A DNA stretch of 64,000 nt from Crocinitomicaceae bacterium (GTDB taxonomy: Bacteria > Bacteroidota > Bacteroidia > Flavobacteriales_G > Salibacteraceae), in assembly GCA_002713215.1 (NCBI GenBank), contig PAVO01000019.1:186001-250000 (forward strand), in the 5' to 3' direction. The notes under the pieces were generated by a model. The model saw only the letters and a list, made by a program, of their open reading frames with translations. It searched no databases and was not told where the DNA came from. Below, in pieces: positions 46,400 through 54,742 of this stretch. Both the position numbers and the translations under genes were made by a program. The first letter of the stretch is position 1; every line of letters begins with the position of its first letter.

Positions 46400-46450
46400 A
46401 TTAGAATCGAATTAGAACAACATTAAAATGGGATTAGAATAGTTATAAAA
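46400..46450 (-). promoter_or_regulatory. Array of 11-bp-period direct repeats, candidate response-regulator binding sites
   Basis: On the minus strand the 7-mer TTCTAAT occurs at 46400-46406, 46411-46417 and 46433-46439, with TTTTAAT at 46422-46428 and a weaker TTTTATA at 46444-46450. The spacing is exactly 11 bp throughout. It covers about -46 to -96 relative to the SulP ATG. Tandem sites one helical turn apart are the binding mode of OmpR/PhoB-type regulators, and one is encoded 1.4 kb away. Confidence 0.6.
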
Positions 46451-46451
46451 T

Positions 46452-47804
46452 CTAAATTAAAGGCAGCTTCACGACTATTTCTGTTCCTGAGCTTAGTTCC
46501 GATTTTATTTCAAGGGTACCCTTATGTAATTCAATGATTTTAGAACTAAGTGATAGACCAATACCAGACCCTTTAATTTTTATGGCATTATTCCCTCTGT
46601 AAAAAGGGGTGATTATCTTCTCCAGGTCCTTTTCGGGAATACCAATGCCCTTATCCGTTATTTTCAACTCGATATGGTCTTCCGAACTAGTCAATTCTAT
46701 TTCAACAGGTTGGTTTGATGAGAATTTAGAGGCATTATCAATTAGGTTAATAATAGCTGTGTTTAGCAAGTTGGTATTGGCCAATACATTAAAATTACTC
46801 GTTTCATCTCCTTCCAAAATTGTAAGTGTTACAAGATTGTCTGGGTTTTGAAAATCGTAATTTTCCTTGGTATGGATCAAAAAATGGTTGAATGAAATTA
46901 CTTCGTAAAGGATATTTTCTTCATTGGCATTGACTTTAGAAAGTTGCAGCAAGTTGTTGACCGTAGAGTTTAATGTTTCTGCCTCTGATAACACCACCGA
47001 GAGTGACTCTTTATAATCTTCCCGCGATCGGGATTTACTGATTGCAATTTCAGCTTCTCCTAAAATGGCGGTTAACGGATTTCTAATTTCATGTGAAGCA
47101 TTTCTTATAAAGGCTTTTTGTGCTTCAAAAGAGGCTTCAAGACGGTCCAGTACTTTGTTGAAAGCAATCGCCATTTTACCCAATTCATCGTTTTCGTTGT
47201 AAATGGTTAATCGTTGGTGGAGGTTGGACGCACTAATAGAGTTAGCCAGATCAATTTTATTAGAAATGGGCAGCAGCGCTCTTTTGGCAATTATAATGCT
47301 GGTTATAAATATAAGAGGAACCCCGCCCAGGAAAATAAAGGTTAGCAGGCTCTTCAAAAAGGTCAGGTTTTGCAGTCCCACCTTATCAATGGCTGTTACA
47401 ATGATGAGGTAATCCTTGCCATTTACGTGAAATATTTTGGACATGCCCTGCATCTTTCCACTTTCAAATTCCAGCGTTTCCGTACTCTCAAGTTTTTCCC
47501 TTATTTCTTCGGGATAGTCATGCTCTAACTTCAGTGGCTTGTTTGGCTGTATTTCTACCACTTCTTCCGTCTCCTCTGGAAGGGTATGAAGAAACTGGTC
47601 ATTAATTTTCTCAAATTCACTCGGACTGAAAGAGTCTTTTTCTAAAAATATTTTCTCGGTTATTTCTACTCGCTCTTTCAACCGATCCTGAAAGTCTTCT
47701 TTTCGATAATTTGCTGAGAAAAAATAGACAGTTAAGCTAAAAGCAATAAAAAGCGTACTTGCGATTACGGAAAATGTAAGGGAAAGGCGAGAACTAATTT
47801 TCAT
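46452..47804 (-). CDS. Sensor histidine kinase
   Basis: 450 residues. TM1 at about 8-29, a periplasmic acidic domain to about 145, TM2 at about 150-172, HAMP, then HisKA with SHEIRNPLTAILGEAEIA (phospho-His; Asn replaces the usual Thr in the 'RTPL' box). HATPase: N-box NLIDNASKFS, G1 DKGIGIPEKDL, G2 GSGIGLSL. It starts 3 bp after the response regulator gene, so the pair is an operon. The periplasmic domain is rich in Glu and Asp, which could suit cation sensing; this is inference. The signal is unknown. Confidence 0.93.
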   Translation of the reverse strand: MKISSRLSLTFSVIASTLFIAFSLTVYFFSANYRKEDFQDRLKERVEITEKIFLEKDSFSPSEFEKINDQFLHTLPEETEEVVEIQPNKPLKLEHDYPEEIREKLESTETLEFESGKMQGMSKIFHVNGKDYLIIVTAIDKVGLQNLTFLKSLLTFIFLGGVPLIFITSIIIAKRALLPISNKIDLANSISASNLHQRLTIYNENDELGKMAIAFNKVLDRLEASFEAQKAFIRNASHEIRNPLTAILGEAEIAISKSRSREDYKESLSVVLSEAETLNSTVNNLLQLSKVNANEENILYEVISFNHFLIHTKENYDFQNPDNLVTLTILEGDETSNFNVLANTNLLNTAIINLIDNASKFSSNQPVEIELTSSEDHIELKITDKGIGIPEKDLEKIITPFYRGNNAIKIKGSGIGLSLSSKIIELHKGTLEIKSELSSGTEIVVKLPLI

Positions 47805-47807
47805 GAT

Positions 47808-48488
47808 CTAATCCTTAATGATGTACCCCATGCCGATTACCGTCTTGATTATTTTGCCTGGAAATCCAGCCTCAACTTTCTTCCTTAAGTAATTAATATA
47901 GACATCAACTACGTTGGTGCCCAGGTCGTAATCAACTCCCCATACATTTTCTAAAATGCGCGTTCTGGACACAACCCGATTTTTGTTTTTAAGCAAATAT
48001 TCAAGCAGTTCAAACTCTCTGGCGGTAAGTACGATCTCTCTCCCATCCCTGAAAACTTCTTTTGACGTAACGTTCATCTTCAGGTCCTGAACCTTGAGCA
48101 ATTCGCTCTTGTTGTTTTGAGATCTCGCTCCCCGTCGAGATAAAGCCCCAATTCTGGCGAGCAATTCTTTAAACTTAAAAGGTTTAGTGAGGTAATCATC
48201 AGCGCCGGTCTCCAGGCCTGTTACCACATCATCCGTTGAACCCAAGGCGGTTAGCATAAGAATTGGCGTGGTAATATTATGTTTATCCCTTAATTGTTGG
48301 CACAATTCTATTCCATTGAGCCCAGGCATAACGATGTCAAGGATAATTACGTCAAACGTGTCCGAGGTAGCTAGCTTTAGGCCCATTACCCCATCATACG
48401 CAGGTGTAACGTTGTGTCCCTGCTCATCAAGCCCTTTTTTTATAAAGGAAGATACGCGGGGTTCATCTTCTACCAACAGGATTTTCAT
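47808..48488 (-). CDS. OmpR/PhoB-family response regulator
   Basis: 226 residues. The receiver domain (1-120) has the acidic pocket EDE (residues 7-9), the phosphoryl Asp in ILDIVMPGLNG (about 51), Thr in MLTALG and Lys in YLTKPF. The C-terminal winged helix (about 128-225; LTAREFELLEYLL, NVVDVYINYLRKKVE) is of the OmpR type that binds tandem repeats. Cotranscribed with the kinase gene. The repeat array before the SulP gene is the obvious candidate target. Confidence 0.95.
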   Translation of the reverse strand: MKILLVEDEPRVSSFIKKGLDEQGHNVTPAYDGVMGLKLATSDTFDVIILDIVMPGLNGIELCQQLRDKHNITTPILMLTALGSTDDVVTGLETGADDYLTKPFKFKELLARIGALSRRGARSQNNKSELLKVQDLKMNVTSKEVFRDGREIVLTAREFELLEYLLKNKNRVVSRTRILENVWGVDYDLGTNVVDVYINYLRKKVEAGFPGKIIKTVIGMGYIIKD

Positions 48489-48593
48489 AGTTCTACCAAC
48501 TTGCTATAGCGCATAAACCAATGCGAAGGTTTACCCGATTCAATATTACAATTTTGTGGAGTAAAATTCCTCAGGATTTGGCCTCATGAATGG

Positions 48594-49325
48594 CTAGGCC
48601 TTTCTTTTTAGCTCAAAGTTTTTACCTAAGTAAACTCTTTTTACCTGTTCATCATTAGCCAGTTCTTCCGCCGTTCCGGCTTTCAGGATACTGCCTTCAA
48701 AAAGGAGGTAGGCACGGTCTGTAATCGAAAGGGTTTCCTGTACGTTGTGATCGGTAATCAGAATACCAATATTCTTTTTTTTGAGTGTAGAAACAATTCC
48801 CTGAATATCTTCAACCGCAATTGGGTCTACACCGGCAAAAGGTTCATCCAGCAATATAAACTTAGGGTCAACCGCCAATGAACGGGCAATTTCAGTTCTT
48901 CGTCGTTCACCACCTGAGAGCAAATCTCCCCGGTTGGTTCTAACATGGCCCAATGAAAATTCATCGATTAAGGATTCCAGTTTATCGCTTTGCTCTTTCT
49001 TAGACAATTTCGTCATTTCAAGCACCGCCTTAATGTTGTCTTCTACAGTTAGCTTCCTAAATACACTTGCTTCCTGGGGTAGATAGCCAATTCCCAACTG
49101 CGCACGTTTATACATTGGGAGGCCAGTAATTCGCTGATCTTCTAAAAAGATTTCTCCGGCATTTGGTTTTATTAACCCCACAATCATATAAAAAGATGTG
49201 GTTTTCCCTGCGCCGTTAGGACCTAACAAGCCTACAATCTCACCTTGATTCACTTCAACAGAAACACCATTAACAACAGTGCGACTGCGGTATTTTTTAA
49301 CAAGACTCTCGGCGTGTAGCTTCAT
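48594..49325 (-). CDS. lptB: LPS export ABC transporter ATPase
   Basis: 243 residues. It powers lipopolysaccharide extraction from the inner membrane with LptFG/C. Walker A is [11 protein letters not shown] (about residues 34-44), the signature motif is [16 protein letters not shown] and Walker B is [13 protein letters not shown]. The Q-loop [17 protein letters not shown] is characteristic of LptB. It follows the DUF5686 gene by 9 bp, but a TAAATTTG box overlaps that gap, giving an almost leaderless transcript. tatC lies upstream on the same strand. Confidence 0.95.
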   Translation of the reverse strand: MKLHAESLVKKYRSRTVVNGVSVEVNQGEIVGLLGPNGAGKTTSFYMIVGLIKPNAGEIFLEDQRITGLPMYKRAQLGIGYLPQEASVFRKLTVEDNIKAVLEMTKLSKKEQSDKLESLIDEFSLGHVRTNRGDLLSGGERRRTEIARSLAVDPKFILLDEPFAGVDPIAVEDIQGIVSTLKKKNIGILITDHNVQETLSITDRAYLLFEGSILKAGTAEELANDEQVKRVYLGKNFELKRKA

Positions 49326-49329
49326 GGTG

Positions 49330-49337
49330 CAAATTTA
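49330..49337 (-). promoter_or_regulatory. -7 box of lptB
   Basis: Minus-strand TAAATTTG. Its end is only 4 nt from the lptB ATG (49325), predicting a leaderless or near-leaderless mRNA. Confidence 0.45.
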
Positions 49338-51839
49338 GAATGTGAAGTTTAATGAGACCGCTATTCCAAAGTTTCGAACCGGACTTTTATTGTTTTTTGA
49401 CAAATTGGTTAACCTCCACATGCCGTCAACCCGAATAAGTTTAAAAATATTTTCGATTCCAACACTCATTTCTACATAAGGTTTTGGTAACTCTGAGAGT
49501 GTAGTAGGAAAGAGAATTTGTTGTTTGTTAATTGGTGAGAGTTTACCGGCGACTCCCCTTACTGAAACAACCTCCCTCCATTGGAGTTTTCTGAGCAGTG
49601 GAATTCGATTTAGAAATATTCCATTGAAATGGTGAGTTAAAGCTACCTCAACCCATTCGTCACTGGCGTATTCCAGAAAATTCATTAGGTTAAATGCAAG
49701 GTTGTCATAAAAGAAGGTTTCATTACCGTTGTGCAATTCCAGTACCGGGAATGGGACTGCCCCCCAGATTTTTCCCATTCCAACGATAAGGTCGGTATGA
49801 CCAAAGGGGTTCAAAAAAATTCGGTCACTCATAAATACAAATACCTTCTGGTATTCATAGTCACTTTCAAAAATCCCTTTTAGCCCAAAGGTGCCTGTAA
49901 CGCCCATAATAGGGTATTTTGTACCCAGGCTATAGCGGTCAAATGCACCTAGGATAAACTTTTCCCGAATTCCAAATCTTGCCGCTACCTCAATTTCCGA
50001 GAACTTTAGAAATTGGTGATCTACAACTTGATTCTGATTATTTACCTCTTGAAATTTTAGCCCGTCACTCACCGAGCTTAATTGCCTATGCCTCAGGGTA
50101 ATTTCATTTGAAAATCCATCACGCCACCAATGTTCCCAACCTATATCGTATTCTTCAACCGCGTTTAACTGATTAGCTGGTCTCGAACGAAAAACCGATG
50201 ACAATATGTTCTGCTCACTCATTGAGCTTTTGCTGGTTCCTAGTTGCTCAATATCATATTTATAATCGAGATGAATTTGACTCCATGGCTTTCTACTTAC
50301 AAACAAATCCATCCCGGCACCATATTTAAGCCTGGTATCTCGTGTTCCATACGCTAAGAACCCTCGTAGCCTCATTTTTTCGCTAAAGCTTTTCATGGTT
50401 CTTGCCCCTAACCTGAATCGATGTCCTTCAACCGGGTTAAAACTGTACAAATTGAAGTAAGGGCCAATTTCGAACTTGTCAAACTCTTTATAACCAGTGG
50501 TAATAATTTTAATAACGTCCAGATAGGTTCGAAAGGCTGGAATTGTATTCAGCGTGTCTACCATATGGTAAACCTGCGTTTCCGTTTTTCCCAATTCAAT
50601 GTGGCGATTTTCTTTCCAGTAGTCATCCGAATGATCTCCAGCGCTATCTTTAACAACCACATTGGTTCCTTCAGCAAAAAAGGAGGCATCTTTTGGTTGG
50701 TTAATTTTAAAATCACGATAGGTGGCGGTCTTTTTCCCATAGATTCCCATGGTAGTTTCTGCCAGATTAAAGTCAACTAATAAATAATCATGAGTCAACA
50801 TCCAGACCTCGTTTTCTACTTCACTGTATTCCTGTTTAATGGCCAATTCACGAACAAAGTTTATGTTGGCATTTTTCGATGCTTTCGCTTCAACTCTTTT
50901 AACCGCATACGAAGTATCTGCAATCCACATTATTCCTGCAAAATTCAATTCATGGTCTCTGCGTGGAATAAACTTGATTTTATAACACTTATGATCGTCA
51001 ATGTCAGCACTGTCTAGCAGATAATATCGATAACTGGCCTTACCCAAATTAGCTACCGGACTTATAAAGCTTTTGTTAAACAGTTTAACGTAATTATCAT
51101 AGATGTTTACGTTTTGGTACATATCTCCCAGAAACTGCTGAATACTTTCATTTTCAATCCCTGAAATTTTAACTGCTTTAATAATTTCCTTGTTTCGTTT
51201 TGGCAGCCTGGTATAATAATAATCAGACATGGATTCAGTCATAAAAACAGGAAGGAAAGGCTTTTCTCCTGTGCTATCTACATTATCGAAAATAAATTTG
51301 AAGGGCTTCCATACCTTTCGTTCCATAAATTTTTTGTCGATATTATTCAGGTCAAACTCTACCTTATTATACGCCTCGTATTGATAGGCATCCAACTTGG
51401 TTTTGTTATTGATTTTTTTGTTTTTGAGCACCTGATCCAAAATAACAAGGGCAGGATTTACAGCCTTTTTGTCGGGTCTGATTTCTACTGCTTCCAATGT
51501 AATATGTCCGGCTTCTAGGTTGAAATTTATGGTTTGGGAAATGTCCTTTTTAACTCTATAGACCTTTGGCTTATATCCTACAAAAGATGCTACAAGTGAG
51601 TCTGTAGGATAGTAGGTCTCAATTTTATAATAGCCGTCCATGTTTGTTGAAGCCCCAATTTTGGAACCTTTAAATGCAACATTTACAAAGGGTAGAGGTT
51701 CCTTGGTTTCGGAATCCATTACTCGGCCTTGAACAATAGTTTTTTGTGAACTTCCTGCTAATGTAAGAAAAACAAACAGAAGCAGAGAAGCACCAGACTT
51801 TAAAAATGAATGATAAAAAAACGTCTTCAATGGTTTCAA
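49335..51839 (-). CDS. Outer-membrane protein: carboxypeptidase-regulatory-like domain plus DUF5686
   Basis: 834 residues. The signal peptide ends AGSS before Gln-Lys. The N-terminal CarboxypepD_reg-like domain (GRVMDSETKEPLPFVNVAFKG, core about residues 37-58; YYKIETYYPTDSLVASFVGY) is followed by the long DUF5686 region with many beta-strands (about 140-834), ending ...NFGIAVSLNFTF with a terminal Phe as for BAM substrates. The family is common in this phylum and its function is unknown. Its start overlaps the tatC stop by 4 bp. Confidence 0.85.
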   Translation of the reverse strand: MKPLKTFFYHSFLKSGASLLLFVFLTLAGSSQKTIVQGRVMDSETKEPLPFVNVAFKGSKIGASTNMDGYYKIETYYPTDSLVASFVGYKPKVYRVKKDISQTINFNLEAGHITLEAVEIRPDKKAVNPALVILDQVLKNKKINNKTKLDAYQYEAYNKVEFDLNNIDKKFMERKVWKPFKFIFDNVDSTGEKPFLPVFMTESMSDYYYTRLPKRNKEIIKAVKISGIENESIQQFLGDMYQNVNIYDNYVKLFNKSFISPVANLGKASYRYYLLDSADIDDHKCYKIKFIPRRDHELNFAGIMWIADTSYAVKRVEAKASKNANINFVRELAIKQEYSEVENEVWMLTHDYLLVDFNLAETTMGIYGKKTATYRDFKINQPKDASFFAEGTNVVVKDSAGDHSDDYWKENRHIELGKTETQVYHMVDTLNTIPAFRTYLDVIKIITTGYKEFDKFEIGPYFNLYSFNPVEGHRFRLGARTMKSFSEKMRLRGFLAYGTRDTRLKYGAGMDLFVSRKPWSQIHLDYKYDIEQLGTSKSSMSEQNILSSVFRSRPANQLNAVEEYDIGWEHWWRDGFSNEITLRHRQLSSVSDGLKFQEVNNQNQVVDHQFLKFSEIEVAARFGIREKFILGAFDRYSLGTKYPIMGVTGTFGLKGIFESDYEYQKVFVFMSDRIFLNPFGHTDLIVGMGKIWGAVPFPVLELHNGNETFFYDNLAFNLMNFLEYASDEWVEVALTHHFNGIFLNRIPLLRKLQWREVVSVRGVAGKLSPINKQQILFPTTLSELPKPYVEMSVGIENIFKLIRVDGMWRLTNLSKNNKSPVRNFGIAVSLNFTF

Positions 51840-52684
51840 CTTTGTTGTTCCTTTTCCACCCTGGCAGAGATGTATATGCTTATTTCATAAAGAATAATAA
51901 GCGGCAAGGTAACCAAGAACTGGCTAAATACATCGGGTGGTGTAATAACCGCGGATAAAATTAAACATCCAACAAATGCATGTCTTCTAAACTTCTTTAA
52001 AGACAAAGGACCCACCAAACCTACTTTGGTCAAAAAGTAGATGACAATTGGGAGCTGGAATACAAAACCACAGGCTAAGACCACTGTAGTTACTGTAGAT
52101 ATATAGGTTGAAAGAGTAGGAATTGTATGTACTTGCTCACTTACAGAATAGTTCAAAAAGAAATTTACGGAAAGTGGACTAATAATGAAGTATCCAAAAC
52201 ATACGCCAGAAAGAAATAAGGTTGATGTAAAAAACACCGAACCTCGTGCAATTTTACTTTCTGTGTCTTTAAGCCCGGGCTTAATGAATCGCCAAATTTC
52301 CCAGAATACATACGGGAAAGCAACTATAAGTCCGGTGAAGAGAGAAATCATAATGTGCGTGGTAAACTGCCCCGCCATATGAATATTCTGTAGGTCGGGC
52401 ATATTTTGCCCAATGCATAAGGTGTCCTTACCTACCATTGATGGAACCATTCCATTGAGCCATTCGCTAAACTCACACAAGAATCTAAAGGTTGGGAAAT
52501 CAGGTTTTTTTGGCCCCAATAAAAAGGTATCGAAAACGAAGGACTTGTTGAGAAAGGCAATAATGGAAAGAGAGAGTATGGCAATCGCACTTCTTACTAT
52601 GTGCCAACGCAATACTTCCAGATGTTCCAGAAAGGACATTTCCTCTTGAGAAGAGGCGTTTTCAGATTGATTTTCCGTGCTCAT
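51836..52684 (-). CDS. tatC: Sec-independent protein translocase TatC
   Basis: 282 residues, six membrane segments. It is the twin-arginine signal receptor in the inner membrane. Seen: MSFLEHLEVLRWHIVRSAIA (about residues 16-35, with the conserved Glu-x2-Leu-Arg), FPYVFWEIWRFIKPGL, and the TM5-6 region LSAVITPPDVFSQ. A longer loop (about 60-105) is common in Bacteroidota. tatA/tatB are not in this window. The start overlaps none upstream, and a TATATTTG box lies 10 nt before it. Confidence 0.95.
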   Translation of the reverse strand: MSTENQSENASSQEEMSFLEHLEVLRWHIVRSAIAILSLSIIAFLNKSFVFDTFLLGPKKPDFPTFRFLCEFSEWLNGMVPSMVGKDTLCIGQNMPDLQNIHMAGQFTTHIMISLFTGLIVAFPYVFWEIWRFIKPGLKDTESKIARGSVFFTSTLFLSGVCFGYFIISPLSVNFFLNYSVSEQVHTIPTLSTYISTVTTVVLACGFVFQLPIVIYFLTKVGLVGPLSLKKFRRHAFVGCLILSAVITPPDVFSQFLVTLPLIILYEISIYISARVEKEQQS

Positions 52685-52694
52685 TTCTAAGCCG

Positions 52695-52728
52695 CAAATA
52701 TAAATTATTGACTAGTCTATTATTCAAG
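52695..52728 (-). promoter_or_regulatory. Promoter of tatC
   Basis: Minus-strand CTTG (52725-52728), a 22-bp spacer and TATATTTG (52695-52702). The box ends 10 nt from the tatC ATG, so the leader is very short. Confidence 0.5.
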
Positions 52729-52804
52729 AGTATTGTCAGGTTAAACGACTGAAATAAAATAAGTTAAACTTTTGTTAATTAGATCGGGCGCATTTATTAT
52801 GTGT

Positions 52805-52812
52805 TACTTTTG
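52805..52812 (+). promoter_or_regulatory. -7 box of the small lipoprotein gene
   Basis: TACTTTTG, 27 nt before the ATG at 52840. Confidence 0.4.
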
Positions 52813-52839
52813 GCTTGTATAATTTTCAGAGATTAATTA

Positions 52840-53082
52840 ATGCGCCCTTTGTATTTGATCATATTGAGCTTTTTTCTGGCCTGTTCCTGTTCTCAATTAC
52901 CCGATAGAGACTTCCAGAATTCCAAGCAAGACGTTCAGGTTGATAATACCAAAAATGATGTTCGGGTGAATCAGAATAAAGAAGATCAAACTGACGAAAA
53001 AGAACAAACTGACGCTGAGACTTATATTTCAACACCCAAAATTTCCTTTCCCAATATTTTTAAGCTAATTCCCACCCGATAG
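52840..53082 (+). CDS. Small lipoprotein of unknown function
   Basis: 80 residues. The signal peptide ends in a lipobox at FLACSC (two candidate cysteines, about residues 15 and 17). The mature part is short and hydrophilic, rich in Asp, Asn, Lys and Gln, with no recognised domain and probably no fixed fold. It is oriented with ctaA (39-bp gap) and divergent from tatC. Coding status rests on the lipobox and an upstream -7 box, so confidence is moderate. Confidence 0.55.
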   Translation: MRPLYLIILSFFLACSCSQLPDRDFQNSKQDVQVDNTKNDVRVNQNKEDQTDEKEQTDAETYISTPKISFPNIFKLIPTR

Positions 53083-53130
53083 GTAGGTATTATTTTTTGA
53101 TTTAATTGTTCGCCCAAAATTTTGGCTGAA

Positions 53131-53138
53131 TACTTTTG
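53131..53138 (+). promoter_or_regulatory. -7 box of ctaA
   Basis: TACTTTTG. It ends 4 nt before the GTG at 53143 and 10 nt before the TTG at 53149, so a near-leaderless mRNA is predicted. The longer frame start at TTG 53122 lies upstream of the box and is disfavoured. Confidence 0.45.
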
Positions 53139-53142
53139 CGCG

Positions 53143-54192
53143 GTGGAATTGTCTAAGTTTCAAAAAAAGGTTTTAACCATTTGGCTGGCAACCGGTGCGG
53201 TAATGGTTTTTCTAATGGTTGCTATTGGGGGCATAACCCGACTAACCCACTCGGGGCTTAGCATGACCGATTGGAACTTAATAGTGGGAAGTATTCCTCC
53301 TGTGAGCGATCAGGAGTGGAACGAATCCTTTAAGGCCTATCAAAATTTTCCAGAGTTCAAAGAGTTGAATTATAACTTTTCACTCGAAGATTATAAATCA
53401 ATTTTCTGGTGGGAGTATCTGCACCGATTGTTGGGGAGAGTCCTTGGAATTGTTTTTCTAATTCCGTTTCTGGCCTTTATGGCTAAGAGATGGTTTTTGG
53501 GAAATAAAAAACTTCGCAATCAACTATTGGTGGTATTTGCCTTAGGAGCGTTTCAGGCTTTTTTGGGATGGTTTATGGTAAAAAGTGGTTTAGTTGATGT
53601 GCCCAGGGTGAGTCATTACCGGCTTTCTGCCCATTTGTTAACCGCATTTATTACCTGTCTGTACATTTTATGGATCATTTTCGAAATTAATGTGCCAAGG
53701 ACAAAAAATATGGGACAGTTATTTTCCTTTGGCAAGCAGATACGGTTATTGCTATTACTCACTTTGATTCAAGCGGTATATGGAGCATTTGTTGCCGGGC
53801 TTCAGGCAGGGTTGGTGCACAATACCTGGCCATTAATGGATGGGGAAATAGTTTCCAGTGCCGTGTTTGCCATGGACCCGGTATATTTAAACTTCGTTAT
53901 GGGCAAATCTGGAGTTCAGTTTGTTCATCGCATGTTGGCGATAATAATTTTTGTTTGGGTTGCTGTTATTTATGTTAAAGGAGTTCGGCGATTAACCGAC
54001 CCGCTTCAGTTGCAAGCACTTCGTCTCATGTTAATATTTGTCCTTGTCCAGTTTGGACTTGGAATAATTACCTTGCTACTGAGAGTGCCAATTGAGTTAG
54101 GGGTTCTCCACCAAATGGGGGCACTTTTGTTACTATCAAGTTTGGTATTTGCCTACCACCGATTTACTCCTCCTTCCATTGAAAAGAAGTAA
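53143..54192 (+). CDS. ctaA: Heme A synthase, COX15/CtaA family
   Basis: 349 residues from the GTG at 53143 (TTG 53122 and TTG 53149 are alternatives). It oxidises heme O to heme A for cytochrome oxidase. Eight membrane segments. Heme-ligand histidines are seen in GGITRLTHSGLSMTDW, YLHRLLGRVLG, HNTWPLMDGEIV and VQFVHRMLA. The order matches the mitochondrial-type family. Its 3' end overlaps gldD by 29 bp tail to tail, the largest such overlap in the window. Confidence 0.92.
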   Translation: MELSKFQKKVLTIWLATGAVMVFLMVAIGGITRLTHSGLSMTDWNLIVGSIPPVSDQEWNESFKAYQNFPEFKELNYNFSLEDYKSIFWWEYLHRLLGRVLGIVFLIPFLAFMAKRWFLGNKKLRNQLLVVFALGAFQAFLGWFMVKSGLVDVPRVSHYRLSAHLLTAFITCLYILWIIFEINVPRTKNMGQLFSFGKQIRLLLLLTLIQAVYGAFVAGLQAGLVHNTWPLMDGEIVSSAVFAMDPVYLNFVMGKSGVQFVHRMLAIIIFVWVAVIYVKGVRRLTDPLQLQALRLMLIFVLVQFGLGIITLLLRVPIELGVLHQMGALLLLSSLVFAYHRFTPPSIEKK

Positions 54193-54742
54193 TCATTTTT
54201 TTGAGATCGGCTTTAATATAATCATTAACCGGAGCCAGTGAATCAGGGTTTGGAGGCAGGTTGAAATACATGGAACCGCGAACAAAATGCTTCGAACTAT
54301 CCGTGATGAAAAACTGATAATTGGTGGCTGTGTTGCCCTCAAAATCATATGTTAATCCATATACGTTGTGTTCATCCCGAATAATCACTTCCTCAACAAT
54401 GTCATTGGCCTTTACAATGTGTTTCATGACCAACTTACGGGAATCTTCAATAAATTTATTCAAATTACCATCTACTACTGAATAAGTGAAATGCACGGTT
54501 GCACCATACTGGGGATAATGTAAGTTCATCCAGCAATCAGGTTTGCCGTTTATGGCGGTATCCAATAACGAACGCAAGGGGTATTTAAATGTAAACGGAC
54601 AGCTCCCTTCGTAGTTTATATACTGCTTTTCCGGAAAGTCAATTCTATAATAACCCAGTGGTTTTGGAATGGGAACCTCTTCACAAGCCACAAAAAAACA
54701 GGTAATTAGAATAAATGAAATAAGCTTAGTTGTCGTCTTCAT
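54164..54742 (-). CDS. gldD: Gliding motility lipoprotein GldD
   Basis: 192 residues from the ATG at 54742 (an ATG at 54757 is possible). Lipobox FFVAC. The mature sequence matches GldD closely: PKPLGYYRIDFPEKQY, SCPFTFKYP, CWMNLHYPQYGATVHF, KHIVKANDI, and the ending GSMYFNLPPNPDSLAPVNDY. GldD is needed for gliding and type IX function in flavobacteria. Its start lies inside gldE (17-bp overlap), giving the conserved gldE-gldD pair. Confidence 0.92.
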   Translation of the reverse strand: MKTTTKLISFILITCFFVACEEVPIPKPLGYYRIDFPEKQYINYEGSCPFTFKYPLRSLLDTAINGKPDCWMNLHYPQYGATVHFTYSVVDGNLNKFIEDSRKLVMKHIVKANDIVEEVIIRDEHNVYGLTYDFEGNTATNYQFFITDSSKHFVRGSMYFNLPPNPDSLAPVNDYIKADLKKMITSFQWKEE

